From Ziziphus jujuba (Eukaryota; Streptophyta; Magnoliopsida; Rosales; Rhamnaceae), in contig NC_083383.1 of NCBI RefSeq assembly GCF_031755915.1, forward strand, positions 24,840,501 to 24,904,500: a stretch of 64,000 bases of DNA, written 5' to 3'. Below are positions 10,841 through 21,460 of this stretch, piece after piece. A program made the position numbers and the translations under genes. The notes under the pieces were generated by a model, which saw only the letters and a list, made by a program, of their open reading frames with translations, was not told the origin of the DNA and made no database searches. The stretch's first letter is position 1. Every line of letters begins with the position of its first letter.

Positions 10841-11932
10841 GGAGTTAACTGATTAAACTACATGCATGAAGACACCTAAGCTTACAAGTGTAGTTTTGCA
10901 TGTTAATTTTCACTCAATTAGAAATCCATGTACCTGATAAGTGTCAAAATGAGCATCATTCTTCAACAATTTTCTATATCTATCAAAATAGATCCATCCG
11001 TCATTTTTTACCAGTTAATTTTAATGGTTAAAGGTTAAAATTGTGATTTCATAGGATTATTAAATCATAAAACATAGATACTTTTAAATGAAACATAAAA
11101 AAACCCAAAAAACAAAAAATCTCATCACTAAAGGTTAGGTTTATGTTGATATATATTGAAAACTAAAGGGAGATTAGTGATGATTTTTCAAAAATATGAG
11201 TTTTAAGTGTAATTAAGATAAAACTAAAAATGTATAAATATATATATATATATATATATATGAAATTTGCCATATATATATAAACACACACATAGAGAGG
11301 TTCCTATCCAAAATTCTAATATTAATAAGTAGACCTCTCCAATAGTCAGTATTAACTTTGGATATAAAAACATCAGTGCCTTCGTTTTTTTTTTTTTTTT
11401 TTTTCCTTTCTCGCTCCATTTTTCGGCTTTTCTTTCCATCATTTTTAGTGTGCGAGAAATATTATCTTCCTCCACCACCATTTTAGATGGATGTAAATAT
11501 GCCTTTTCTTCGTCTCCCATATTTTACTTTCCTCTTTTTTGCCTCAGCATATGCTCACATGCCCCTTCCTTAAACAGATTTGCTATCTCCATTAAACTCT
11601 AATGCCCTATGTTCCAGACATTCTACTAAACCAAATACATACCTTTTCCCATTAAATATAGTGTAAAACTCATTTCTCGGTTAGCTTAAAGTAGTTGAAA
11701 TTGAAAAAGATAGATTTTTCCTACATATTTAAATTATAATGTTTCCCTTGTAATTCTGATGGAGTTATCAATTTTAGCCCCAGGTTTTCAGGTGTGATGT
11801 AACATCTGAAGATGGGCTAGATTGCTAGTCTTTGTTGAGTATTCATTGACTTAGAAAAAATAAAAAATAAAAAAAAAACTTTGATAGGCTCATGAATTTT
11901 TACGTATAAATATTTTGCCTCAAAGTTGTAGT
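10841..11932. repeat. tandem segmental duplication, copy 2, left part
   Basis: Colinear with 9262-10410: the copia LTR end, the CACTAAAGGTTAGGTTTATG block near 11130, the CTTTGTTGAGTATTCATTGA block and TATTTTGCCTCAAAGTTGTAG. It breaks off where gypsy LTR sequence starts and resumes at 25433. Confidence 0.87.
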
Positions 11933-12977
11933 TGATACGAATATAGGTCGACTTGCTCACAAACCCATTTTATACTAGATCGGATTTAAATTAAGTTCAG
12001 ATTCCAATGGTTACCTTGATCCCTAATCAACTCATGATTAGAAATCTTGGTATATGATGAAGACGCCACAATAGGTGATGGATATCCTATTGATAAGTCA
12101 AATTAAAACACTCGATCTCTATTCGATGTTTTAGGTGTTCAGAGAGAACAAAGAGAATTCTTCTCACAAATAATTTCCTATTTGAATAATGTACTGAATA
12201 TTATTGAGAAAATAAGCCCTTAAATAGATTTGAATGACAAAAATAAAATCCTAAAACAACTAGGTTAGGACCAGCCAAGGATAAGGAAACAAAAGGGTGG
12301 CCAAGTTCTACTACCTTTCCTAATCTAATTTGGATTAATTAATTCTTTTATTTTGAATTAGGAATTAATTAATTTACAACCAAATTAATAAAATTCTAAC
12401 TTTCCTAAAGTAATTTTTCCAGCAAATAAATAAATAAAAACCAACATAAAGACTATTTCCCACAACAAAAGACAAATATTCAAATTAAGAAACTAGTTGA
12501 CTAGTTTGGCAACTAAGATGACTTTGTCCAATCACCAGCTAGTTTAGGCTTCAAATTAGCTCTGATATGCCATGTAGGATGCCAAATATGATCAATATTG
12601 GCTCCCATATGTTGCCCTTGATTGGAACAAAAAGAACTTGCTTGAACAACAAGAAACATCAAAGCCAGCAACAAAATCAGGCAATTCCACCAACATGAAG
12701 TCTTGTTCGCCAACATGGTTAATGCTGCCTGGAGTCCATAGATGCACTAAAATAACTTTCCAGGTCCATTTTTGCCTTCATAATTTGGATGCATAAAACG
12801 GACTTTGGATCTTCGGGTATTGTCATGCACTCTTGAGAATTAATGACACCTTGTATGAAGCTAAAGTTGTACTTAACTCTCTTAGCTTGTGCTTTTGTGA
12901 TTCGTCCCATCTTCAGTTGTACAGGATTAGCACCTCAGCAAGTAGTCAGTTGTACGGGTATAAGCAGATTCTCATCA
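11933..12977 (-). repeat. element A 3' LTR
   Basis: On the plus strand it runs from TGATACGAATAT to ATTCTCATCA, that is TG...CA in element sense. It is preceded in element sense by the polypurine tract AAGAGAAGGGGAA (12990-12978). TATA-like and polyadenylation-rich AT sequence lies in the middle. Reverse ORFs at 12910-12719 and 12716-12513 are parts of the LTR-encoded Pol tail and noise. Confidence 0.88.
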
Positions 12978-14550
12978 TTCCCCTTCTCTTGAAAATGATT
13001 TATCCTCAAATCAAAATCACCACCTACAGCAAATGGAGACAAATTAGTAAGTAGCGCTCACATTATACTCACTCGGCAAGTCAAGTTTCTAAGCATTTTT
13101 ATTATTCCTCTCCAAGACTTAAAAAGGTCCATCCCCTCAAGGGATAAGCTTTGACTTTCGTTACTCTGGAAACCTCTCATTTCATAGGTGCAACCAAACC
13201 CATTATCTAAGTTCAAACACAACCTTTATTCAACCTTGGTTAGCATTCTTGACATATTGCTTCGTCCTTCTCTCAATGTTTGCTTTTGTTTTCTCATGAA
13301 TCTGCTTGACAAATTAAGCTTTTTATTTTCCATCTATATTAGCACATTCACTTAAAGGCAAAGGTCTTAAATCTAATGAAGTTAAAGGATTAAAACCATA
13401 AACAATTTCAAACGGAGTATATTTAGTAGCTGAATGCATAGATCTATTTTAAACAAATTCCATATGTGGCAAACATTCCTTCCAAGTTTTCCAGTTTCTA
13501 CTAATTAATACTCTTAGTAATGCAAACAAAGTTCTATTCACTACTTCAGTTTGTCCATCAGCTTATGAATGACAAATAGTTGAAAATAAAAGTTTAGTCC
13601 CTAACTTTGACCATGAAGTTTTCCAAAAATAACTCAAGAACTTAGCATCCCTATTAGAAACAGTTGTCCTAGGTATTCCATGTAGTCTTACTATTTCCCT
13701 AAAGAATAAATTAGCTACATTGAAAGCATTATCAGTTTTATTATATGCAATAAAATGTACCATCTTAGAAAATCTATCAACAACTATAAAAATTTTAAAT
13801 ATTTTCCATTCCTAGACCTAGGTAAACCAGAAACAAAATCCATAGACAAATCAACCCAAAGATGTGATGGAATCGGCAAAGGTAGATACAATCCATGCAG
13901 CTTCAATCTAGATTTGGATTTTCAGCAATTTAGACATTTCTCACATATCTTCTCCATATCTCTCCCCATGTTAGGCCAATAAAAATATTCTTACAAAATA
14001 GACAAAGTTTTTACGACTCCAAAATAACCCAATAAACCCCCACCATGACTTTCCCTAATTAACAATTCCCTAATGTTACAATTAGGCACACAAAGTTGAC
14101 TTTTCCGAAATAAATACCTCTCAAAGATGTAGAATTTATTAAAACATGTTTAACACAATTTTTATATATTTCACCAAACTCAATATCTTTCTTATAAAGT
14201 TTTTTTAATTGTTCAAAACTAAGCAATTTAGCATCTAAGGTTGAAAACAGTGCATACCTTCGGGATAAAACATCGGCAACCACATCTTCCTTACCTTTCT
14301 TGCAGTGATGACATAAGGAAAAGTTTCGATGAACTTAATCAACTTTCCATGCCTTCAGTTAAGCTTCCCTTGTCCTTTAATGTGCTTCAATGATTCATGA
14401 TCCATATGAATAATAAATTCCTTCGGCATCAAGTAATGTTTTCATGTCTCCAAAACTCTCAGCAAAGCATACATTTCTTTATCATGGGTTAGATAGTTTA
14501 ATGCAGCTCCATTTAACTTCTCACTACAGTAGGCTAAGGGTCTTCCTTCT
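12978..14550 (-). pseudogene. element A pol, downstream copy: RNase H end and integrase
   Basis: In element sense it opens at 14550 inside RNase H ([14 protein letters not shown], then ALLRVLET) and passes VADVLSRRY at 14280. The integrase core lies at 13763-13563 ([40 protein letters not shown]). It ends near 12990 just before the PPT. The second catalytic Asp context SDRD is SNRD here. Several stops and frameshifts; non-functional. It repeats domains already present in the 14556-16632 copy. Confidence 0.86.
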
Positions 14551-14555
14551 CATCA

Positions 14556-16632
14556 TTTTCCTTCTCTAGAAAGTGATTTGTCCTTAAATCGAAGTCATCA
14601 CCTGCAGAAAAATGATATAAATCAGCAATATTAAAGGTAGCACTCACATTATACTCACCTGGTAAATCAAGCTTCTAGGCTTTTTCATTAACCTTCTCCA
14701 AAACTTGAAAATGTCCATCTCCTCGAGACATAAGTTTTTACTTGCGTTGTTCAGGAAACCTCTCCTTTTTTAAGTGTAGCCAAACCCAATCTCTAGGTTC
14801 AAACACTACCTTAATCCAGCCTTGGTTAGCAACCTTTGGATATTGCTCAGTCCACCTTTCTATGTTTGCTTTAGTCTTCTCATGAATCTGCTTAACAAAT
14901 TCAGATTTTTGTTTTCCATGTAGATAGCACGTTCACTTAAAGGAAAATATATTAAATATAATGGAGTTAAAGGATTAAAACCATAAACAATTTGAAATGG
15001 TGAATATTTAATGGCAGAATGTATGGTTCTATTATAAGCAAACTCAACATGTGGCACACATTCCTCCTAAGTTCTCAAATTTCTACTAATTAATGCTCTC
15101 AACAATACAAACAAAGTTCAATTCACTACTTCTGTTTGACCATCAATTTGTGGATGACAAGTAGTGGAAAATAAAAGTTTAGTTCCTAACTTAGTCCACA
15201 ATGTTTTCCAAAAGTAACTCAAGAACTTAGCATCCCCATCTGAAACAAGAGTCCTAGGCATACCACGAAGTCTCTTCACTTCCTTAAAGAACAAGTTAGC
15301 TACATGAGATGCATCATCAGTTTTATTACATGCAATGAAATGTGCCATATTAGAAAATCTATCAACAACCATAAAAATTGAATCTTTACCCGCTCTAAAC
15401 CTAGGTAAACCAAGTACAAAATCCATAGATAAATCAATCCACGGATGAGAAGGAATAGGTAAAGGCATGTACAAGCCATGCGGCTTCAACTTTGATTTTG
15501 ACCTCCTATAATTTATGCACTTTTCATAAATTCTCTCCACATCTCTCCTCATATTCGACCAATAGAAATGTTTTGGCAATATGGACAAAGTTTTTGCAAA
15601 ACCAAAGTGTCCCATTAAGCTCCCACTGTGACCTTCTCTAACTAACAATTTCGTAATGCAACAACAAGGCATGTAAAGTTGGCTTTCCCAAAACAAATAC
15701 CCCTCAAACATATAAAATTTATTATAGCCATGTTTAGCACAATTTCTATATATTTCACCAAAATCACTATCATGCTCCTAAATTTCTTTTAATTGTTCAG
15801 AACCAAGCAATCTAGCATCTAAGGTTGAAAACAAAACATACATTCAGAATAAAGCATCGGCTACCATATTTTCCTTACCTTTCCTGTAACGAATGACATA
15901 AACAAAAGTCTCAATGAATTCAATCTACCTTCCATGCCTTCAGTTAATCTTTCCTTGGCCTTTGATGTGCTTCAAAGAGTCATCATCGTGTGAATCTCAA
16001 ATTCCTTCGGCATTAAGTAATGTTGCCATGTCTCCAAAACTCGAACTAAAGCATATGTCTCTTTATCATATGTTAGATAATTCAATGCCACCCCATTCAA
16101 TTTCTCACTAAAGTATGCTATAGATCTTCCTTCTTGCATCAACACAGCTCCAATACCTACACCCAAAACATCACATTCAATTTCAAAAGTTTTAGAAAAA
16201 TTAGGTAAAACCAATAAATGAGCATTATTTAATTTTTCTTTCAATAAATTAAAAGACTTCTCTTGTGCTTCTCCTGTTCTTGACAATTTCGATCAAAGGT
16301 GCTGCAATTGTGCTAAAATCCTTGACAAATATTCGGTAGAAGCTAGCCAAACCATGAAAACTTCTTACTTAGGTAATAGATGTAGGTTTTGGCTGTTCTT
16401 GTATGGATTTCACCTTTGATTGGTACTTTAATCCCTGCAGCACTTACTACAAATCCTAAAAATACAAGCTCATTTTGACAAAAATCACACTTTTTAATAT
16501 TTGCAAATAATCTTTCCTTCCTAGGTATTCCTAAAACTAACCTAAGATGTCCTACATGATCTTATAAATTCCTAATATATACAAGAATATCATCAAAGTA
16601 GACAACCATAAATTTTCCAATGAATGGACGCA
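14556..16632 (-). pseudogene. element A pol, upstream copy: RT C-half, RNase H, integrase
   Basis: Element sense starts abruptly at 16632 in the RT palm: RPFIGKFMVVYFDDILVYI, with YFDD encoded at 16600-16589. RNase H follows at 16286-15972 ([20 protein letters not shown]). The integrase ORF at 15711-15118 (197 aa) shows a degenerate zinc-binding region and [20 protein letters not shown]. It continues with [15 protein letters not shown] and [12 protein letters not shown], so the D, D and E positions are retained. The C-terminal module at 15057-14860 is in another frame. The end at 14556 is a PPT-like tract followed by the first bases of an LTR (TGATGAGAAGG) fused directly to RNase H of the other copy. 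Confidence 0.87.
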
Positions 16633-16635
16633 TGA

Positions 16636-17444
16636 TGATCAGAATCCGTCCGAGCCCGCACAACTGACAACCCGCTGAGGTGCTAACCCAATACGGATGA
16701 AGACCGGGCTGATCACTAAAGCTCATTCCAAGAGGTGTAAGGACAACTTGGGAGAATTTATACAAGGAGTGGTTAATTCTCAAAAGAGTTTGTCAATACC
16801 CGAAGATACAAAGCCTGTTCTAAGCATCCAAATGGTGGAAGCCAATACGGACCTAGGTAGCTGTTTTCGTGCAAAGTTGGACTCCAGGCAGCAAGGAATG
16901 GTTACAACACTTCATGAACTCAATGAATATCATTAAGAGGACATGTAATCCAGCCAAGGCAAAATCAAAAGCATCTAAAAAGGACTTGTACAGACAGCAT
17001 CTCAATTTGGCCAAAAATATGCTATTTAGCTGTTGACTTTGAGTTTTCTTCTTGTTTGACTTATTCCAATCAAGGGGAAATGTGTGGAAATCATTATTAA
17101 TTATATTTGACATCCTACATGGAATATGGAAGCTGATTGGGAGCCCAAATAAGCTAAAGATGAGTCAAAAATACCTTAGTAGTCAAACTAGTCAACTAGT
17201 TTTCTAATTTGATTTCTACTTTTGTTTTAGGAAATTACCTTTACTTTTGGTTTTTATTTGTTTATTTTATTGAAAAAATAACTTTAGTAAAGTTATAATT
17301 TTATTATTTTGAGTTGTAAATTAATTAATTCCTAATTCAAATAAAGGAATTAATTAACCAAATTAAAATTAACAAAGGTTGCAAATTTCGGCCAACACTT
17401 TAGTTTCCTAATGCTGGCCGGTTTTGACTTAGTTTCTAGGGTTT
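16636..17444 (+). repeat. element B 5' LTR, 3' part deleted
   Basis: Begins TGATCAGAATCCG and matches 20385 onward up to TTTCTAGGGTTT. There it jumps into leader sequence that corresponds to A's leader near 23630. About 270 bp of LTR end and the PBS are missing. Confidence 0.85.
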
Positions 17445-17925
17445 GATACAAAAACTTAAATTACAAAGAACAACAACCAAAAACTATCCTATATTTTTGT
17501 TCAATTTGATTCTTGTTCATGTTTGAATTTCTTTCTCTAAATTTTATTCTTGAATTCTTAATTTCTTACCATCCGATCCAGCTCTTATTGATTCTGAAAT
17601 TTCCTTTGTTAATTTGCTTTATTTTTTGTTAGAGACCCAAGAATTAGGTATTTAAAAATTCACTCGGTATTGCTTGCTTTTTGCTACTATTTTTTTGATA
17701 AGTTTAATTAAAATATACTTGTGATCTAATTGCTGTTTTGTGGGTGTTTTAATTATAGCTTGGAGATAATTCTTTGAGTGGAAAAAGGCAAGAGAGTGTG
17801 AGCTTAAAAGAGGGTAAAAGTTGAAACTAATAGCAAACACGAGTGTCGAGACCTTATTTAAGTGAAACACATGAGGCAGTGAATTCAGTGAGGATTTATT
17901 TTCTTTTTGCAATATATTTATTAAT
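17445..17925 (+). other. element B untranslated leader
   Basis: Colinear with the leader of A on the opposite strand (23160-23640): shared AAATTACAA, GTTTAATTA, CTTGTGATCTAATTGCTGTT, AAAGGCAAGAGAGTGTGAGC and a GTGAAACAC box before the gag ATG. Confidence 0.75.
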
Positions 17926-19683
17926 ATGGTAGATTCAAGGATGAGAAGACGAGATCCATCCTTAAGGATCAATGAAGAGGAGTTCGTAAGATTTAAAGGT
18001 GATTCCCGAGCTACGGAGAGTGGTGAGCAAATGGACATGAGGGCTGTCTTGGAGCAATTACAGTGGATGAATACTCAATTTGACCATATAAATCAAAGGA
18101 TGGACAGATTAGAAACATCCCAAGGAATGCCGAATATAACGTTTGATGCTTATAGAGGCCGAGGGCAACCTAGAGAGGAATTGTGGGAAGGTAACTTTGA
18201 AGATGACTTGGAGGACGAGTTTGATGAAAAATTTTCACTCCAAGGAAGGCAAAACCATGGGAGACCAGTAAGGAATGAAGATGATGATCTTAGAAATATC
18301 AAGGTAAACATTCCATCTTTCATGGGAAAAAGTGACCCGGAAGCTTATTTGAAATGGCAGGAGCAAATGGAGATGATTTTTTACTGTCACAACTATTCGG
18401 AGGCTAAGAAAGTTAAATTGGCAACAATGGCGTTTGGACATTATGCACTCCAATGGTGGACTAATGAGCAAAACACCCGAAGAAGAGTAGGTGATGAATT
18501 GATTACTACTTGGCGACAAATGAAAGGAGCCATGAGGAAGCGATTTGTACTGTCTCATTACCATAGCTTGCTACATCAACGACTTCAATCATTATCACAA
18601 GGTAGTAGGTCCATGGAGGATTATTACAAGGAAATGGAGATGCTCATGATGAGATTGAGCATGAATGAAGATCGTGAGGCAACCATGGCAAGGTTTTTGG
18701 ATGGTTTGAATCGTGAGATAGCCAACCAGGTGGAACTTCAACAATATGTAGAATTGGAGGAGATGCTTCATGTGGCAATCAAAATTGAAAATCAATTTCA
18801 GAGGAAGGGTACAAGCTTATGGTTTGGAGGAGTTACAAACAACAGGAGGTCAAATCCAAGTGCTTGGAGAAGCAATCCCATTTATGATTCAAAGCCAATA
18901 AGGAAACTAGGTAAGGAAAGCACCAATCGGCCAAAAAGGGAGGCCAAATCCAAATCTGTCCAAGCACCAAAGAATAAAGGTAAATCTAATCCTAAACCTT
19001 CAAGATCTAGAGAAATTGTTTGTTTTAAGTGCCAGGGACAAGGTCACATCGCTAGCCAATGCCCGAATAGAAGAATTATGGTGCTGAAAGGTAATGGCAA
19101 ACTAGAATCCGAAAGTAAAGAAAGTGATGCTGAAACCAAAATTGATGGTGGAGAAGTAAGAGATGAAGAGCATGATGAATCCGAAACACTCAAAGCATCT
19201 AAGCCTGATTTGAGTTTGGTAGCAAGGAGGGTTCTAACCGTGTACAAAGATGAGGACCAAATTCAAAGAGAGAACATCTTCCACACCCGATGTGAAATTC
19301 AAGGTAATGTATGTAGTATGATAATTGATAGTGAAAGTTGTTCTAATGTAATTAGTAATTTGGTAGTTGATAAATTAGGCTTAACAACCATTAAACATCC
19401 AGAACCATATAGATTACAATGGCTTAATGATAATGGTGAGATGAAAGTAAATAAACAAGCCGAAGTAAAATTCAGCATTGATAAATATGTAGATGTTGTA
19501 TTGTGTGATATTGTTCCTATACATGCTGGTCATATTTTGTTGGGTAGACCATGGAAATTTGATATGGATGCCATACATTATGGGAGAGAGAATTCCATTG
19601 TATTTAAATTTAGAAGGAAAAAGGTTAAGCTGGAGCCATTAACTCCAAAAAAAGTATTTACAGATCAGCTTCAAATGAAATAA
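17926..19683 (+). CDS. Ty3/gypsy Gag-protease polyprotein of element B, 585 aa
   Basis: The only long uninterrupted retrotransposon ORF here. A coiled-coil-prone N-terminus (about residues 35-65) is followed by the retrotransposon Gag core at about 125-290 (KVNIPSFMGKSDPEAYLKW, then QRLQSLSQGSRSMEDYYKEM). A basic segment comes next, then one CCHC knuckle CFKCQGQGHIASQC (366-379), then an aspartic protease with IIDSES (466-471) and HILLGRPW (536-543). Plant relatives have DSG at the active site, as element A does (DSGS); B has DSE at 468-470, so protease activity is probably lost although the frame is open. The start at 17926 matches the start of gag in A. The TAA at 19681 cuts off a Lys/Glu-rich linker that continues in frame for about 45 codons. 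Confidence 0.88.
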   Translation: MVDSRMRRRDPSLRINEEEFVRFKGDSRATESGEQMDMRAVLEQLQWMNTQFDHINQRMDRLETSQGMPNITFDAYRGRGQPREELWEGNFEDDLEDEFDEKFSLQGRQNHGRPVRNEDDDLRNIKVNIPSFMGKSDPEAYLKWQEQMEMIFYCHNYSEAKKVKLATMAFGHYALQWWTNEQNTRRRVGDELITTWRQMKGAMRKRFVLSHYHSLLHQRLQSLSQGSRSMEDYYKEMEMLMMRLSMNEDREATMARFLDGLNREIANQVELQQYVELEEMLHVAIKIENQFQRKGTSLWFGGVTNNRRSNPSAWRSNPIYDSKPIRKLGKESTNRPKREAKSKSVQAPKNKGKSNPKPSRSREIVCFKCQGQGHIASQCPNRRIMVLKGNGKLESESKESDAETKIDGGEVRDEEHDESETLKASKPDLSLVARRVLTVYKDEDQIQRENIFHTRCEIQGNVCSMIIDSESCSNVISNLVVDKLGLTTIKHPEPYRLQWLNDNGEMKVNKQAEVKFSIDKYVDVVLCDIVPIHAGHILLGRPWKFDMDAIHYGRENSIVFKFRRKKVKLEPLTPKKVFTDQLQMK

Positions 19684-20371
19684 AGGAGGGAGGCTGAAAA
19701 GCTTAAAGAAAGGACTCGTCTAGCACCCAAGGCAACAACACCAATCCAAGGAGGCAAGGCCAAACAAAACCAACCAGGTAAGTGTCCTAAATTCAAACTT
19801 GAGGGGAAAGAAAGAGAGAAAGCCAAAGAAAGAAAGAGATAGCAAAACCCAAGAGTGAGAGTGGAAAAAGTGACTCCGTGAGTGGGAAAGAAAAATAAAA
19901 ATTTTTATCTTAGCTTTGGTGATGTTAAAAAAGCAATTTTGAGTAAGAAACCATTACTGGTTATGATTTATAAAGATGTTTATTTAAATATGCTTTTGTT
20001 ACATAGAACTTTATCTATATTGTTGAGAGCTTTACTTAGTGGAAATTTGAAAATTTGGGAGAGAGTATTTGCTAACTTTAAAAAGTATGATTTTTGTAAA
20101 GATAAATTGGCATTTCTATGATTTTTTATGATAGTGTTTGACCCAAGAGATTGTGTTTGATTGCACTTAAGGAAGGCGAGATTTTCTGAGCAAAGAAAGT
20201 CCAAGCTTATGCCTCGTGGAGATGGATCTTTTTAAGTTTTTGAGCGGATTAATGACAATGCTTACAAACTTGATTTGTCAGGTGAGTATAATATTAGTGT
20301 TACATTTAATGTTACTAATTTATCTCCTTTTTCTGTAGGTGATGACTTTGATTTGAGGGCAAATCCCTTTC
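19684..20371 (+). pseudogene. element B pol remnant with two deletions
   Basis: After the stop the linker continues in frame (REAEKLKERTRL). At 19884-20010 comes the protease-RT connection (NFYLSFGDVKKAILSKKPLL). It is fused at about 20060 to the RT C-terminus (FANFKKYDFCKDKLAFL) and at about 20140 to the integrase C-terminal GPY/F-type module (LMPRGDGSF, then INDNAYKLDL). RT catalytic core, RNase H and the integrase core are gone. No function possible. Confidence 0.85.
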
Positions 20372-20384
20372 AAGAGGAGGGGAA
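20372..20384 (+). other. polypurine tract of element B
   Basis: AAGAGGAGGGGAA lies immediately before TGATGAGAATTCG, the 3' LTR start. The same tract with one or two changes precedes A's 3' LTR (12990-12978). This fixes the LTR start upstream of the Pol tail. Confidence 0.85.
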
Positions 20385-21460
20385 TGATGAGAATTCGCCC
20401 GAGCCCACACAACCGACAACCCGGTGAGGTGCTGACCCGATACGAATGAAGACCAAGCCAATCACTAGAGCTCAAGCCAAGAGGTTTAAGGACAACCTAG
20501 GAGAATTTATACATGGAGTAGTTAATTCTCAAAAGAGCTTGTCCATACCCGAAGATACAAAGCCTATTCTAAGCATCCGAGTGGTGGAAGCCGATACGGA
20601 CCCGGGTAATTGTTTTCGTGCAAATTTGGACTCCGGGCAGCAAGGAATGGTTCCAAAACTTCATGAAATCAATGAATATCATTAATATGACATGAAATCC
20701 AGCAAGGTAAAGTCAAAATCATCTAAAAAGGATTTGTACGGACAGCATCTCAATTTGGCTAAAAATGTGCTGTTTAGCTGCTGACTTTGAGTTTTCTTCT
20801 TGTTTGACTTATTCCAATCAAGGGGAAATGTGTGTGAAAAATTATTAATCATATTTTGCATCCTAAATGGCATATAGAAGCTGATTTGGAGCCCAAACAA
20901 AATGGAGATTAGTCAAAGATACCTTAGTTGTCAAACTAGTCAACTAGTTTCCTAATTTGATTTCTACTTTTTGTTTTAGGAAATTACCTTTACTTTTGGT
21001 TTTTATTTTTTTATTTGCTGGACCAATAACTTTAGTAAATTTATAATTTTATTATTTTGGGTTGTAAATTAATTAATTCCTAATTCAAATTAATGAATTA
21101 ATTAACCAAATTAAGATTAGGAAAGGTTGCAAATTTCGGCCAACACTTTAGTTTCCTAATGCTGGCCGGTTTTGACTTAGTTTCTAGGGTTTTATTTTGT
21201 AACTTTGCTAGCCTATTTAAAGGCTTGTTTTTTAGGAAGAACACACCATTAATAATATACAGAAAATTATTTGTGAGACTGAATTCTCTTTATTCTTTTT
21301 AAACACCTAAAACATCATTAGTATATGAATGTTTTAGTTTAACTTATCAATAGGATATCCATCACCTATTGTGGCATCTTCATTATACCAAAGTTTCTAA
21401 TCACAGATTGGTTAGGGGTCAAGGTGACCATTAGAACTTGAACATAATTAAATCCGGGCT
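20385..21460 (+). repeat. element B 3' LTR, 3' end truncated, encodes Pol tail
   Basis: The first 300 bp remain open (20446-20685, 79 aa) and continue the integrase with a tail starting KPITRAQAKRFKDNLGEFI and ending NEYH. The rest is AT-rich with a polyadenylation-like AAATTACC region and AGGGTTTTATTTTG. It ends at AATCCGGGCT, about 50 bp short of the family terminus GGTTCGTATCA seen at 8707. Confidence 0.86.

Larger units (their letters stand above)
16636..21460 (+). mobile_element. element B: internally deleted gypsy element nested in A's RT
   Basis: Plus strand, opposite to A: 5' LTR remnant, leader, intact gag-protease ORF, deleted pol, PPT and 3' LTR. The left junction lies in A's RT palm with CATGA (16631-16635) before the LTR. 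The right end has lost about the last 50 bp of the LTR and is fused to A's protease, so no second CATGA can be seen. B lacks RT, RNase H and the integrase core and has no PBS, so it could move only with help and only if its 5' end were restored. The two LTRs differ at roughly one position in ten by eye, so the insertion is not recent. Confidence 0.86.

Noticed and set aside
11213..11520. Lys-rich and Ile/Tyr-rich minus-strand ORFs
   Set aside because: Products of poly-T and TA tracts in the duplicated non-coding unit; not conserved in copy 1.
17652..19247. Minus-strand ORFs of 66-128 aa
   Set aside because: Shadows of the plus-strand Gag-protease ORF and its leader.
20682..20900. Repeated ORF pairs in the LTRs (also 16853-17113, 12513-12716, 24870-25085)
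   Set aside because: Antisense readings of LTR sequence; recurrence reflects copies of one LTR, not a conserved gene.
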